This document shows, piece after piece, positions 40,101 through 48,757 of a DNA stretch of 64,000 nucleotides (positions are counted from its first letter, which is position 1; each line of letters starts with the position of its first letter). Under the pieces are notes generated by a model. It was given only the letters and a program-made list of their open reading frames with translations. It ran no database searches and was not told where the DNA came from. Origin of the DNA: CAVROP01 sp050008495 (GTDB lineage Bacteria; Acidobacteriota; Terriglobia; UBA7540); the NCBI GenBank assembly GCA_050008495.1, contig JBEKMN010000015.1, forward strand, positions 1 to 64,000. Direction: 5' to 3'. Made by a program: the position numbers and the translations under genes.

Positions 40101-40657
40101 TGCTGACACGAAATCCCGGCGGCCGCGGCGGGCAGGGCGGCGAACCGGGCGGGCAGCAGCAAACCGGTGATCGGGCCGCGGGTGGAGATTTGCGGAACGG
40201 AGTCGCCGGCGGAAACTCCAATGGCGGCCGCTGGGACGGCGAGCGCTTTTACGGAGGGTACGATCCCGGCAGTTTGAAAAGAGCGCAAGGCATGGAGCGC
40301 AAACCTGAGCCCATTACTCAGGCTGACATCGAGCGCGCTTACCAGGAGGCGCTGCACGACTTGAATGCCTTGCAACAGACGGTACGCGGCGAGCCCGGGC
40401 CGCTGGGCGACATCAAAGATCTGCAGCGTGAACTCGACCACCTGGACCCGCGGCGCTTCCCCGGCAACCCCGCCATGCTCCAGGAACTCCACGCCCAAGT
40501 GTTGGCCAGCATGGATAAGCTCGAGTTGCAGATTCGCCGCGCGATGGACGACAAGAAGCCGGGACAAGTCCGAACCGGCGACGCGCAACGCGTGCCCGAC
40601 GGCTATCAGGACTCGGTGGCGGATTACTTCCGCCGCTTGAGCAAGCCCGACAAGTAG
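37133..40657 (+). CDS. DUF4175-type large membrane-anchored coiled-coil protein
   Basis: A 1174-residue protein. Two N-terminal membrane segments (about 25-45 and 55-72) and a third near 140-165, an Ig-like region (about 170-460), then a very long Gln/Glu/Arg-rich helical region. Residues about 725-770 are a Ser/Gly/Gln repeat region (units like GSQQG, GSQQS, GPQQG), and 1000-1040 is Gly/Gln-rich. This is the DUF4175 architecture, normally the last gene of MoxR/DUF58/VWA clusters. Excellent GCAGGAGGAACC before the ATG. Function unknown; likely envelope-spanning. Confidence 0.85.
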   Translation: MNARDQLASYLKMLQRRLRLGALLRGAAALVAVALTATLVLVLITNAFGFSDSSLLAARLALIIALVTVVGYGLALPWRRLNDRRAARKAEAVFPQFDQRLVTFAERDRGGRDPFLELLAADTLQVAKSAQPAHLIPNHKLLAWIASGGASLGILVWLIAAGPGFLGYGAARLWAGSLQHTAPYYDIQVSPGNAVVRRSANQLVTAQVIGRQVESARLYARYQSASKWEEVTMQRQPAGNGFQFLFAGLPESVDYYIEAGPLRSRNFKLRTVDLPAVKQIRVTYHFPAWTGMKDAVEEHGGDLRALEGTEARLNILLSQPAAHSFLALDGGKQIDLADAGHNSYDGAVAIEKDGMYHVAVLDQGQPVRLSEDFFIEARKVNPPMVRITRPAGEYHASPIEEVTVSVQAEDEFGLNALALHYSVNGGPEQTSSLLKQKGAKQTEGATTLSLEDFKLVPGDLVSLYASARDARAESRTDMMFIQAEPFSRDYSQSQVMGGGGGGMGNFQEQISQREKEIIAETWKHELDKGASPQGLAEAAKFLSGVQAKLRDQALSLAGRLERRELTEENAEFSSFQKDMGDAAQAMDPAAKALQQQKWRDAMPQEQKALQSLLRAEATFRQIEVAFGSAGAGGGGGGSGRDLQSLFDLELDTEKNQYETEQTANSADQRGDQIDKALEKLDELARRQQELAQQPHNSQDFQSRWQQEMLRREAEKLQEQMAQMARNGSQQGTSGSQQSASGPQQGNSGSQQTGSGSSSRSSSRGGQSGSDTSMQQALERLQQANDDMRRAASPGQNGADARRAADRLREASDLLNSLRGQDASQQLDSLAHESERLSGEQRDQVERMRRAFDSAEAARRSAQGPSEASLGELAKLAGDRQRLADDLADLQRRMQDATRSLASADRAAASKLRDALAGMDESNLQAKLQRSAEMIRRGMDPNGNPSEGTINSGIERLNEQLRQAQQSLGNGQQNPEEALERMARLRSQIDMLTRNPGGRGGQGGEPGGQQQTGDRAAGGDLRNGVAGGNSNGGRWDGERFYGGYDPGSLKRAQGMERKPEPITQADIERAYQEALHDLNALQQTVRGEPGPLGDIKDLQRELDHLDPRRFPGNPAMLQELHAQVLASMDKLELQIRRAMDDKKPGQVRTGDAQRVPDGYQDSVADYFRRLSKPDK

Positions 40658-40993
40658 CGCGGGCTTGCTTTCCACGGTCTGCGGCTTTAAGCGTTTGGGA
40701 CCTGCGCCACCTGTGCCTCTTCAGGGAGCTCTTGCGGCGCGTGGACTACCCACCCTAGCCCGCCGCGTCCCTGGCCGTAGAGCTCCGTTCCTGGCATACC
40801 TGCCGCAGCAAGCATACCTCTCACACCACAAGCGCTGTTTTACGCCGCGGCTTGGACACGGCACGGCAAAAAACCGGAACTGACGAGGCAAAAGAGGTGT
40901 ATAGTTGTGGGGTCAGAGCTCCCAAAGACAAAAACTCGGGTCATAGCCCTCGTGGACCCGCAACATAAAATCTCAAGCAGGGGAGGAATTGGT
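40658..40993. other. Intergenic region, no gene seen
   Basis: 336 bases after the DUF4175 gene. A TATAGT hexamer at 40900-40905 could be a -10 box for the di-haem oxidoreductase, without a good -35. GGGGAGGAATTGGT directly before 40994 is the ribosome site. No repeat or gene recognised. Confidence 0.4.
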
Positions 40994-42421
40994 ATGAAAC
41001 CTCGACGCATATCTGCTCTAGCGCTTGTCGTCGTTTTGGCCGCCGTGGTTTTGGCCATGCCGGGCTCGCACACGTTGAACGGAGCCGGAAAGAAGCCCGT
41101 CGATCCCGGAGTGCGGAGCGGCTCGCCGGGGGCCGGCGGCTCTCTCGCTAACCTCATCGCCGACGAAACTGCGTTTTTCCAGGACGGCGCTGCTCGGTTT
41201 GCGGAAGTTGAGGTGGTAGCGGGAGGCGCTAACAACGGTCTGGGGCCGCGCTTCAACTCAATCCAATGCCTTTCTTGCCACTCACAGCCGGCTCCCGGCG
41301 GAACGAGCCCCGCACAAAACCCTTTGATTCAAGTCGCCACGCTCAACGGGGCTAAGAATGCGGTGCCCTGGTTCATCACGCCCAATGGCCCTGTCCGCGA
41401 AGCACGCTTCAAGCTGAATCCGAACGGAACGAACGACGGCGGAGTGCACGCCCTTTTCGTCATCACCGGACGCACAGACGCCCCCGGTTGCAACATTGCC
41501 CAATTCAACTTCCTGCCTGCCGGAAACCCGATTACGGGCCAGCATGGAAATCCGAATATCATCTTTCGCATTCCGACACCGCTGTTTGGCGCGGGACTCA
41601 TCGAAGCGATCCCTGACTCGGCGATTCTTGCGAACCAGCAGGCGAATGCATCGTCGAAGTCAGAGTTGGGCATCTCCGGGCACGCCAACGCCCACCTGAG
41701 CGGCAACGCCAACCTCAGCGCCAACGATGGAACCATTACCCGCTTTGGGTGGAAGGCCCAGAATAAGTCCCTGCTCATGTTCGCGGCGGAAGCCTACAAC
41801 GTCGAGATGGGAATCTCGAACCAACTCTTCCCCCAGGAGCGCGATGAAACCCCAAGCTGTCTCTACGTCGCCTCGCCCAACGACACGCTCAATTTTACGG
41901 CCACGCCCACGAGCAACCCCAACATCAATACCGCCACTATTTCCGACATTGAGGCATTTGCCAACTTCATGCGCATGCTGGCTCCGCCTGTGCCCGCTCC
42001 GGACACGCCCTCCACGGTGAATGGTCGCGCCGCCTTCATAAAGACTGGCTGCGCACACTGCCATACACCTTCCTTCACCACCGGCGCCAGCATTGCCAGC
42101 GGCTCCTCAAAGGTTCCCTCTGCGGCCCTTTCCGGGCAGCCAGTGAATCTGTATTCCGACCTTCTCGTCCACCACATGGGAAAGGGTCTTGCGGACGGCA
42201 TAACACAAGGGAGCGCCGGGCCCGATGAGTTCCGGACCGCTCCGCTCTGGGGGGTTGGGCAGCGCATCTTCTTCCTTCACGACGGGCGCACGACCGATCT
42301 GGGAGAGGCTATCGAAGACCACAAGAGCCAGGGCAGCGAGGCCGATAAAGTCATTGACCGATTCAATAGGCTGAAGACCCAGGAAAAGCAGGACATTATC
42401 AATTTCCTGCGGTCGCTCTGA
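40994..42421 (+). CDS. Di-haem cytochrome-c oxidoreductase (COG3488-like)
   Basis: A 475-residue exported c-type cytochrome. Signal peptide MKPRRISALALVVVLAAVVL. Two haem-c motifs: CLSCH (residues 92-96) and CAHCH (353-357). Additional family blocks are RFNSIQCLSCHSQPAPGG, RIPTPLFGAGLIEAIPD and the C-terminal RTAPLWGVGQRIFFLHDGRT. This matches the so-called thiol oxidoreductase or di-haem oxidoreductase family, periplasmic electron carriers with MauG-distant relation. ATG at 40994 is preferred over an upstream in-frame start because of the ribosome site and signal peptide. Confidence 0.85.
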   Translation: MKPRRISALALVVVLAAVVLAMPGSHTLNGAGKKPVDPGVRSGSPGAGGSLANLIADETAFFQDGAARFAEVEVVAGGANNGLGPRFNSIQCLSCHSQPAPGGTSPAQNPLIQVATLNGAKNAVPWFITPNGPVREARFKLNPNGTNDGGVHALFVITGRTDAPGCNIAQFNFLPAGNPITGQHGNPNIIFRIPTPLFGAGLIEAIPDSAILANQQANASSKSELGISGHANAHLSGNANLSANDGTITRFGWKAQNKSLLMFAAEAYNVEMGISNQLFPQERDETPSCLYVASPNDTLNFTATPTSNPNINTATISDIEAFANFMRMLAPPVPAPDTPSTVNGRAAFIKTGCAHCHTPSFTTGASIASGSSKVPSAALSGQPVNLYSDLLVHHMGKGLADGITQGSAGPDEFRTAPLWGVGQRIFFLHDGRTTDLGEAIEDHKSQGSEADKVIDRFNRLKTQEKQDIINFLRSL

Positions 42422-42527
42422 AGACTGCGCAATAAGCCGTCTGGCTTGTCATGCATCGAAGCCAAGCCGGCACGAAACGAAATATGCGATCAGTAACTGC
42501 ACCTTGCGTGAAAGGGGACAAGCAGAT

Positions 42528-42719
42528 ATGGCACTGATTGAACTTCACAAAACCGATGAGGCTGGAGAGGATGCGGGTGTCCTCTTTGTTAATAGCGACC
42601 ACATTGTTGCGATCACTGCCGCCCAAAGAACCACCGAGCTTCAGCTTTCCGACGGGCACACTCGTTGGGTAAAGGATTCTCCCGAGGATGTTGTCTCGTT
42701 GATCAAGAACTCAGCGTGA
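42528..42719 (+). CDS. Small FlbD-like protein
   Basis: A 63-residue cytosolic protein. FVNSDHIVAITAAQRTTELQ, LSDGHTRWVKDSPEDVV and a terminal LIK follow the FlbD pattern (Asn-x-x-x-Ile, then Thr-x-Leu-x-x-Gly and Val-x-Glu/Asp-x-x-x-Val). FlbD is a small protein found in flagellar operons, but no flagellar gene is near, so the role is open. Translation from ATG 42528 with AAAGGGGACAAG upstream. Confidence 0.6.
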   Translation: MALIELHKTDEAGEDAGVLFVNSDHIVAITAAQRTTELQLSDGHTRWVKDSPEDVVSLIKNSA

Positions 42720-42744
42720 GAACCCGTGAAAAAATCCGGAATGT

Positions 42745-42894
42745 GTCATCCTGAGCGCAGCGAAGGATCTCTGTAGTTGTTCGTAAATCGTTGAATCATG
42801 CGAAACTGCGGAGATCCTTCGCGGAGTCTATCCTGAGCGAACTACGGGGATTCTTCGCTTCGCTCAGAATGACAAGCGAAGGACTCAGGATGAC
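42745..42894. repeat. Inverted repeat GTCATCCTGAGCGCAGCGAAG
   Basis: Left end GTCATCCTGAGCGCAGCGAA then GGATCTCTGTAG; right end GGAGATCCTTCGC and a doubled tail (CGCTCAGAATGAC and ACTCAGGATGAC). Occupies most of the gap between the FlbD-like gene and the DUF1801 gene. Confidence 0.85.
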
Positions 42895-42980
42895 AGGCGC
42901 TCGACCTTTGCACGTATTCTGAGGCCGCGGGAAGGCCTCGATCTCACTTCCACCGCGCTCGCCGGACGCGCACACCCTTC

Positions 42981-43466
42981 CTAGGTTCTGCGGCGGGGCT
43001 TCTGTTTTTCGGAGACCGACCGGATGATCAGCTTGCCCTTGCCGCTCGCGGGCAAGGGTGTCTCGCCCTGGGCAATGGCGGCGGCGATCAGTTCTTCGAC
43101 TTCCGGACGCGCCAGCGTGGCCGCCGACTCAAGCCTGATGAAGCGGTTTTGGGAACCGCTGCCCAGGAGCAGCCTATGTGGATCGGGCAGAGTCGCTCCA
43201 TAGTAGAACGACAGCCCGACTCCGTTCGCGGCGGCGGCAACGGAGACGAGGCAATCGGAGGGCCGCCCGGTTGAGCTGTACCCGATAACGAAGAAGTTGT
43301 AGTTGTCGTAAACCAATTCATTGGCGGTAGGTAGACGCTTGCGCAATGCCTTGCGTACGGAACGAATCAGCGCAGCGTTCTTCGAGTCAAACTTGTCGAT
43401 GAATCCTTCCAGTTGTTGCGCCGGTGAAGCGCCGGTTTTTGCGGCTGCCTTGGTGTTGGCCTTCAT
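42981..43466 (-). CDS. DUF1801 domain protein
   Basis: A 161-residue cytosolic protein. The segment LEGFIDKFDSKNAALIRSVR, RLPTANELVYDNYNFFVIGY and an LSFYYGATLPDPHRLLLGSG match DUF1801/YdhG-type small proteins, including the Arg/Ile contact region FIRLES. Biochemistry of the family is not established. Lys/Ala-rich N-terminus. Start at ATG 43466 with AGAAGGATGC just before it. Isolated monocistron. Confidence 0.75.
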   Translation of the reverse strand: MKANTKAAAKTGASPAQQLEGFIDKFDSKNAALIRSVRKALRKRLPTANELVYDNYNFFVIGYSSTGRPSDCLVSVAAAANGVGLSFYYGATLPDPHRLLLGSGSQNRFIRLESAATLARPEVEELIAAAIAQGETPLPASGKGKLIIRSVSEKQKPRRRT

Positions 43467-43744
43467 GCATCCTTCTCCATTCTTCGAGATCTCTTTCCCT
43501 CGGCTCACCGCGCATCTCTGCTTAGAGTTCCTGGCGACGGCGGCATTGGCCGGATTGATTGCTAGTCTCAGTAATTATGATGAAGAGGTTCCCTGCTAGA
43601 CAGTATACCCTCTCGATCCGCAGGACAGAAGCCCTCCGGTGTGCGAAAAAAGCCATCCCCTCAGCGCGGTTGACCTGCTAAACTGAAGCAAGCAACTCCT
43701 TGGGGTCACAAGGCGCAACCAGTGTTGGGGGCAGGAAGGTGCGA

Positions 43745-45208
43745 ATGCAGCTCAATTCGTATCAGACGGACGGTTTCTATGACGAGGTATTTAACGCCGA
43801 ATGCAAAGCGCGTCCGGAAGCTCGCCTGCTGCTGGAAACCATCGAGTCGCTCGCGGACGGCGAGCTTTTGAGGTGCCAGCGAGCGGCCGAAACTCTTCTC
43901 CTGCAAATGGGGATTACCTTCAATGTTTATGGGGATTCGGCGGGCACCGAACGCATTTGGCCCTTCGACCTGATTCCGCGCATTGTCCGCGCCGAAGAAT
44001 GGGATTGGGTCGAGCGCGGACTCAAGCAGCGCATCCATGCCCTCAACGAATTCATTGACGATATCTACCACGACCAGAAAATCCTGAAGGACAAGGTCAT
44101 CCCTGAGGAGATCATCCAGTCCGCCGCGTTCTATCGCCACCAATGCCGTGGCATCAACCCTCCCGGCCGAGTGTGGTGCCACATTTCCGGCACGGACCTG
44201 GTTCGCCACTCTGATGGCCAGATCTACGTTTTGGAGGATAACCTCCGCGTGCCTTCGGGCGTTTCCTACGTCCTGGAGAACCGGGACATGATGAAGCGAA
44301 CTTTTCCACATGTGTTCGCGGGCCTGCACGTCCGCCCGGTGGACGATTACCCGAGCAGGCTGCTGGAAACTCTGGAGGCCATCGCACCGGCCCGCGCCGG
44401 GGCCAAGCCTACGGTGGTGCTGCTCACCCCGGGCATGTACAACTCCGCCTACTACGAGCACAGCTTTCTGGCGCAGAGGATGGGGATTCAATTGGTCGAG
44501 GGCCGCGACCTGGTGGTGCACGAGGGGTGGGTCGCGATGCGCACCACGAAAGGGCTTCGGCGCGTCGACGTGATTTATCGCCGCATCGACGACGACTTCC
44601 TGGACCCCAAGACGTTCCGCCCCGACTCCTTGCTCGGTGTTCCCGGGCTCATGGATGTCTATCGGGCCGGCCGAGTTTCTTTGGCCAACGCCCCCGGAAA
44701 CGGTGTCGCGGACGATAAAGTAGTCTATTACTACGTGCCGGAGATCATCCGTTACTACGAAGGCGCTGATCCCCTGTTGCCCAACGTCCCCACCTTCGTC
44801 TGTTGGCGTGACACGGACCGGCAGCATGTGCTCCAGAACCTCGACAAGCTTGTGGTGAAGGCTGCCAACGAAGCGGGCGGATACGGAATGCTGGTCGGCC
44901 CGCACTCCACCGCGGCGCAGCGGGAGGAGTTTGCGGCGCGAATTAACGCCAAACCGCGGAACTACATTGCGCAGCCGACACTGGCCCTCTCGCGCGTTCC
45001 GACACTGGTGGAGGACCACTTGGAAGGGCGGCATGTGGATTTGCGCCCTTACATTCTCTACGGCAAGGAGATTTACGTCCTGCCTGGCGGCCTGACCCGA
45101 GTGGCCTTGCGCAAGGGCTCGCTGGTGGTGAATTCCTCGCAAGGCGGCGGGAGTAAGGACACCTGGGTTCTCGCGCCGTTGCCAGAAGGAGCCACGTATG
45201 AGCAGTGA
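43745..45208 (+). CDS. Circularly permuted ATP-grasp protein (COG2308)
   Basis: A 487-residue amide-bond-forming-type ligase. Family signatures: MGITFNVYGDSAGTERIWPF, DLIPRIVRAEEWDWVERGL, HDQKILKDKVIP, NLRVPSGVSYVLENRDMMKR, LTPGMYNSAYYEHSFLAQRM and a late AANEAGGYGMLVGP glycine loop. ATP-grasp enzymes of this group are predicted to join an amino acid or amine to a peptide or metabolite; no substrate is proven. First gene of a four-gene operon, overlapping the next by 11 bases. Confidence 0.88.
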   Translation: MQLNSYQTDGFYDEVFNAECKARPEARLLLETIESLADGELLRCQRAAETLLLQMGITFNVYGDSAGTERIWPFDLIPRIVRAEEWDWVERGLKQRIHALNEFIDDIYHDQKILKDKVIPEEIIQSAAFYRHQCRGINPPGRVWCHISGTDLVRHSDGQIYVLEDNLRVPSGVSYVLENRDMMKRTFPHVFAGLHVRPVDDYPSRLLETLEAIAPARAGAKPTVVLLTPGMYNSAYYEHSFLAQRMGIQLVEGRDLVVHEGWVAMRTTKGLRRVDVIYRRIDDDFLDPKTFRPDSLLGVPGLMDVYRAGRVSLANAPGNGVADDKVVYYYVPEIIRYYEGADPLLPNVPTFVCWRDTDRQHVLQNLDKLVVKAANEAGGYGMLVGPHSTAAQREEFAARINAKPRNYIAQPTLALSRVPTLVEDHLEGRHVDLRPYILYGKEIYVLPGGLTRVALRKGSLVVNSSQGGGSKDTWVLAPLPEGATYEQ

Positions 45209-46214
45209 AACCGCGCCGCTCCTGAGCCGAGCGGCCGAGGCCGTTTACTGGATGGCACGCTACATCGAGCGGGCGGAAAACGTGGCGCGCTTCATTGATG
45301 TTAACCTGCACTTGCAACTGGATTTGCCCCTCGAACCCGCCCACCGGTGGCAACCCCTGATTGACACCAGCGGTGACGCCGCAGTCTTTCGCGAGCGCTA
45401 CGGCAACGCGGAAAAGCGGTCGGTGATCAAGTTCCTGGTGCTCGATGGCGACAATCTGAATTCCATCATTTCCTGCCTGCGCGCCGCCCGTGAGAACGCC
45501 CGCTCGATTCGCGAGATCATTTCCTCCGAGATGTGGGAGCAGGTCAACAGCTTGTACCTGAAGATTCAATCCCAGATGTCGCTGGCGGAGTCGGTGCGCC
45601 TCGCCGAACTCTTGCGCGGCATCCGCCTGGGCTGCCACATGTTTGAAGGAATCACCGACGCCACGATGAGTTACAACGAGGCCTGGCATTTCCTTCGCCT
45701 GGGAAGGCAGCTCGAGCGGGCCGATAAGACATCGCGCATTTTGGATGTGAAGTACTTCATGCTGCTCCCCTCCGCGAACGCTGTGGGAACTCCCTACGAT
45801 GACATTCACTGGTCGGCGGTCTTGAAATCGGTCAGCGGATTCGAGATGTACCGTAAGAAGTACGGACGCATCGTCCCGCGCAGTATCGTGGAGTTCCTGA
45901 TCCTTGACCGCGAGTTTCCCCGCGCCATCCGCCACTGCCTCCGCGAGGCCGATGAATCGCTGCACACGATTACCGATACTCCCATGGGGTCATGTGAGTG
46001 CCCCTCGGAATGCTCCCTGGCCCCGCTGCGCGCCGAACTTGATTACACGTCTGTGAACAAAATCGTCAAGAATGGGCTGCACGAGTATTTGGACGGCCTG
46101 CAGGCGCGGATGAACGCCATCGACGACAACCTGTCACGCGACTTCTTCGCCGGGGAATCGGATTCTCAAACCTCCGTGGAAGAGGAGACCTCGTCCTCAA
46201 GGGCCGACAAGTGA
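45198..46214 (+). CDS. Alpha-E domain protein (COG2307)
   Basis: A 338-residue all-helical protein. The N-terminal signature LLSRAAEAVYWMARYIERAE defines the alpha-E family; also REIISSEMWEQVNSLYL and ITDATMSYNEAWHFLRLGRQ. Always found with circularly permuted ATP-grasp ligases and thought to be a partner or catalytic cofactor. The start codon lies within the ATP-grasp gene, and the stop overlaps the next start as GTGA. Confidence 0.9.
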   Translation: MSSETAPLLSRAAEAVYWMARYIERAENVARFIDVNLHLQLDLPLEPAHRWQPLIDTSGDAAVFRERYGNAEKRSVIKFLVLDGDNLNSIISCLRAARENARSIREIISSEMWEQVNSLYLKIQSQMSLAESVRLAELLRGIRLGCHMFEGITDATMSYNEAWHFLRLGRQLERADKTSRILDVKYFMLLPSANAVGTPYDDIHWSAVLKSVSGFEMYRKKYGRIVPRSIVEFLILDREFPRAIRHCLREADESLHTITDTPMGSCECPSECSLAPLRAELDYTSVNKIVKNGLHEYLDGLQARMNAIDDNLSRDFFAGESDSQTSVEEETSSSRADK

Positions 46215-48751
46215 GCGATACCTCACAGGCAGCGAATCAAACCGTGGCGGAGGAGTGGCGATACGCTCCCGTTAAGGGCTACTGGGACGAGGCCGTGCTG
46301 CCCTCCGGTCTGCCGCGCCGCCCTTGGCGCCGCCTCGCCGCCGCAATTCGCCACATAGGCTTCCGGCAGTTCAACCGTCACTGGCAATCCGGCGTACAAC
46401 TGATCCGGGAAACCGGCGTCTCCAACAACCTCGCAGGGGATCCTTGGGACAATGAGCGTCCACTGACTCTGGATCCCATACCCTTGCTGATTGCGGAAGA
46501 GGAATGGACCCGCATTGAAAGGGCCGTCATCCAGCGCGCGGATCTGCTGAATGCGATTCTGTTCGATCTTTACGGCGAGCAAAAACTGTTGTATGAGCAC
46601 TTCCTGCCCCCGGCGCTGGTCTTCGACAATCCCCAGTTCCTGCGGCCTTGCTTTGGATTTACGCCGCCTGCCGGCGTGTACTTGCACACTTACGCTGCGG
46701 ATTTGGCCCGTTCACCGGACGGCCGCTGGTGGGTGATTGCTGAGCGCACCCAGGCGCCGGCCGGAATGGGCTACACTTTGGAAAACCGGCTGGTCGGCGC
46801 GCGCGCTTTGCCCAGCGTCTTCAGCCAACACCGGGTTCGGCAACTGGCGCGCTTCCTGGACGTCCACCGCCATGCCCTGTTCTCCCTCGCCGCCCGGCGC
46901 AGCAATCATCCTCGTGGAGTCGTCCTTACTCCAGGGCCGCACACCGACGCTTACTTCGAGCATTCCTTTCTGGCAGGCAGTTGGGGCTTGCCCCTGGTTC
47001 AAGGGGACGACCTGACGGTCCGCGACGGCCGCGTCTATTTGAAAACCTTGGCAGGTTTAGAACCGGTGGATTTGATTATGCGCTGTTTCGAGGACGCTTT
47101 CTGCGACCCCCTCGAACTGCGGGGAGATTCCTTGCTGGGCGTGCCCGGCCTTGTCCAGGCGGCTCGCAGCGGCGGGGTGGTAATTGACAACGCTCTCGGC
47201 AGCGGGGTGGTGGAAGGGCCTGGCTTTCTGGCGTTCCTCCCGGGGCTTTGCCGCCTGCTCCAGGGCGAAGAACTCCGCCTGCCTTCGGTGGCCACTTGGT
47301 GGTGCGGCCAGGAGAAAGCTTGCCAATACGTGTTGGAACATCTCGATCACCTGGTGGTCCGGCCTGCCTCGACCAGTTTCGGCCAGCCGCCGGAGTTTCC
47401 GGCGTCTCTGGACGGTGCAGGGCGGGAAAAGCTGATTGCCGCAATCAAAGTAAACCCTGAACGATATGTGGCGCAGGAAGAGATTGCGCTTTCCACCGCG
47501 CCGTCGCGCACCGAAGGCGGATTGGCCGCTCGTCACGTCGTCCTGAGAGTCTTTGCGTCCTGGGACGGCCGGTCTTATGGCGTGATGCCCGGCGGGCTGG
47601 CGCGGGTTACCACGGAATCATCCTCCCGGCAGCTTCCTGTGCGCCTGGGAGGTGCAAGCAAAGACACCTGGGTGCTCGGGGACACAGGAGAATCTTTGCC
47701 GGGGCCCAACCTGCCTCCTCTGCCCCTCGACGAGTCCGCTCGTCGCAGTGCGCTGCCCAGCCGGGTCGCCGACAATCTTTTTTGGCTGGGCCGCTACACC
47801 GAACGAGTGGAAGCCCATGTTCGCCTTTTCCGAGCTTTGTTGCCCGCGCTTTCCGCAGAAGAAGATTTCGGACACGCCTTGACACTTGATACCGCGGTCT
47901 CTCTGCTCGTGGGCCTGGGTTTTCTGCCGCCCGAAGACGCCACCGCGTCACTCGCCGAGCAGCGCTGGCGCGTGCAGCGCTTTCTGACGGAAGTCGTTTA
48001 CGATCCCTCCCGGATTTCCAGCCTGGGATGGAACCTCAAACAGATGCACCGCGTCGCCCGGCAATTGAAGGAGCGGCTCTCCGGCGACACCTGGCGCGCG
48101 CTGCGGCGCCTGGATGCGGAATTCTCCGGCGCCCTGCCCGTCAATCAGGAGCACAGGTATATTGCTCAATTTGGCGTTCTCGATCGCGCCGTCATGACAC
48201 TTTCCGCCTTGTCCGGCTTGCTGATGGAAAACACCACCCGCGGCGAGGGCTGGCGCTTCGTGCAGCTTGGCCGCCGGCTGGAGAGGGCTTGGCAATTGGC
48301 GGAGTTGCTGCGCGTCGCGGTGGTGGAGGCTCCGCCCCGCTCCCAACCCCACCTTCACATTCTGCTTCAGGTGGCGGACAGTTCCATTACCTACCGCACG
48401 AGATATGTCAGTATCCTGAGAACCGACCTGGTCTTACAACTTCTGTTAGTGGATGAGTTGAACCCTCGCTCGATCGGATTCCAAATAGCCGATTTGGCGG
48501 ATCAATTGTATTCCCTAGGGCGAAGTGACGACCCCGAGCACCACCGGCTGGAGGAGTTGGTGTGCGGAACACTCAGTGAAATCCGGGCCGCCTCCTTGTC
48601 AACTCTCGCCCAGGGGGACAGTGATGGAAGGTTTGGCGCGCTGGAGTCGTATCTCCGCCAACTCAAGACGAACTTGCACGAATTCTCCGAAGCGTTGACG
48701 GCGCAATACCTGAGCCCAGCCAAGGCCTCGCGCCTGACCGCGTCCTGGTGA
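46211..48751 (+). CDS. Fused ATP-grasp/alpha-E protein
   Basis: An 846-residue two-domain protein. Residues about 60-500 repeat the circularly permuted ATP-grasp architecture (GVSNNLAGDPWDNERPLTLD, LENRLVGARALPSVFSQHRV, LTPGPHTDAYFEHSFLAGSW, RPASTSFGQPPEFP). Residues about 515-840 are an alpha-E domain (LPSRVADNLFWLGRYTERVE). It is thus a fused, diverged copy of the two genes upstream. GTG start overlaps the upstream stop. Probably forms a complex with them. Confidence 0.88.
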   Translation: MSDTSQAANQTVAEEWRYAPVKGYWDEAVLPSGLPRRPWRRLAAAIRHIGFRQFNRHWQSGVQLIRETGVSNNLAGDPWDNERPLTLDPIPLLIAEEEWTRIERAVIQRADLLNAILFDLYGEQKLLYEHFLPPALVFDNPQFLRPCFGFTPPAGVYLHTYAADLARSPDGRWWVIAERTQAPAGMGYTLENRLVGARALPSVFSQHRVRQLARFLDVHRHALFSLAARRSNHPRGVVLTPGPHTDAYFEHSFLAGSWGLPLVQGDDLTVRDGRVYLKTLAGLEPVDLIMRCFEDAFCDPLELRGDSLLGVPGLVQAARSGGVVIDNALGSGVVEGPGFLAFLPGLCRLLQGEELRLPSVATWWCGQEKACQYVLEHLDHLVVRPASTSFGQPPEFPASLDGAGREKLIAAIKVNPERYVAQEEIALSTAPSRTEGGLAARHVVLRVFASWDGRSYGVMPGGLARVTTESSSRQLPVRLGGASKDTWVLGDTGESLPGPNLPPLPLDESARRSALPSRVADNLFWLGRYTERVEAHVRLFRALLPALSAEEDFGHALTLDTAVSLLVGLGFLPPEDATASLAEQRWRVQRFLTEVVYDPSRISSLGWNLKQMHRVARQLKERLSGDTWRALRRLDAEFSGALPVNQEHRYIAQFGVLDRAVMTLSALSGLLMENTTRGEGWRFVQLGRRLERAWQLAELLRVAVVEAPPRSQPHLHILLQVADSSITYRTRYVSILRTDLVLQLLLVDELNPRSIGFQIADLADQLYSLGRSDDPEHHRLEELVCGTLSEIRAASLSTLAQGDSDGRFGALESYLRQLKTNLHEFSEALTAQYLSPAKASRLTASW

Positions 48752-48757
48752 TGCAGA

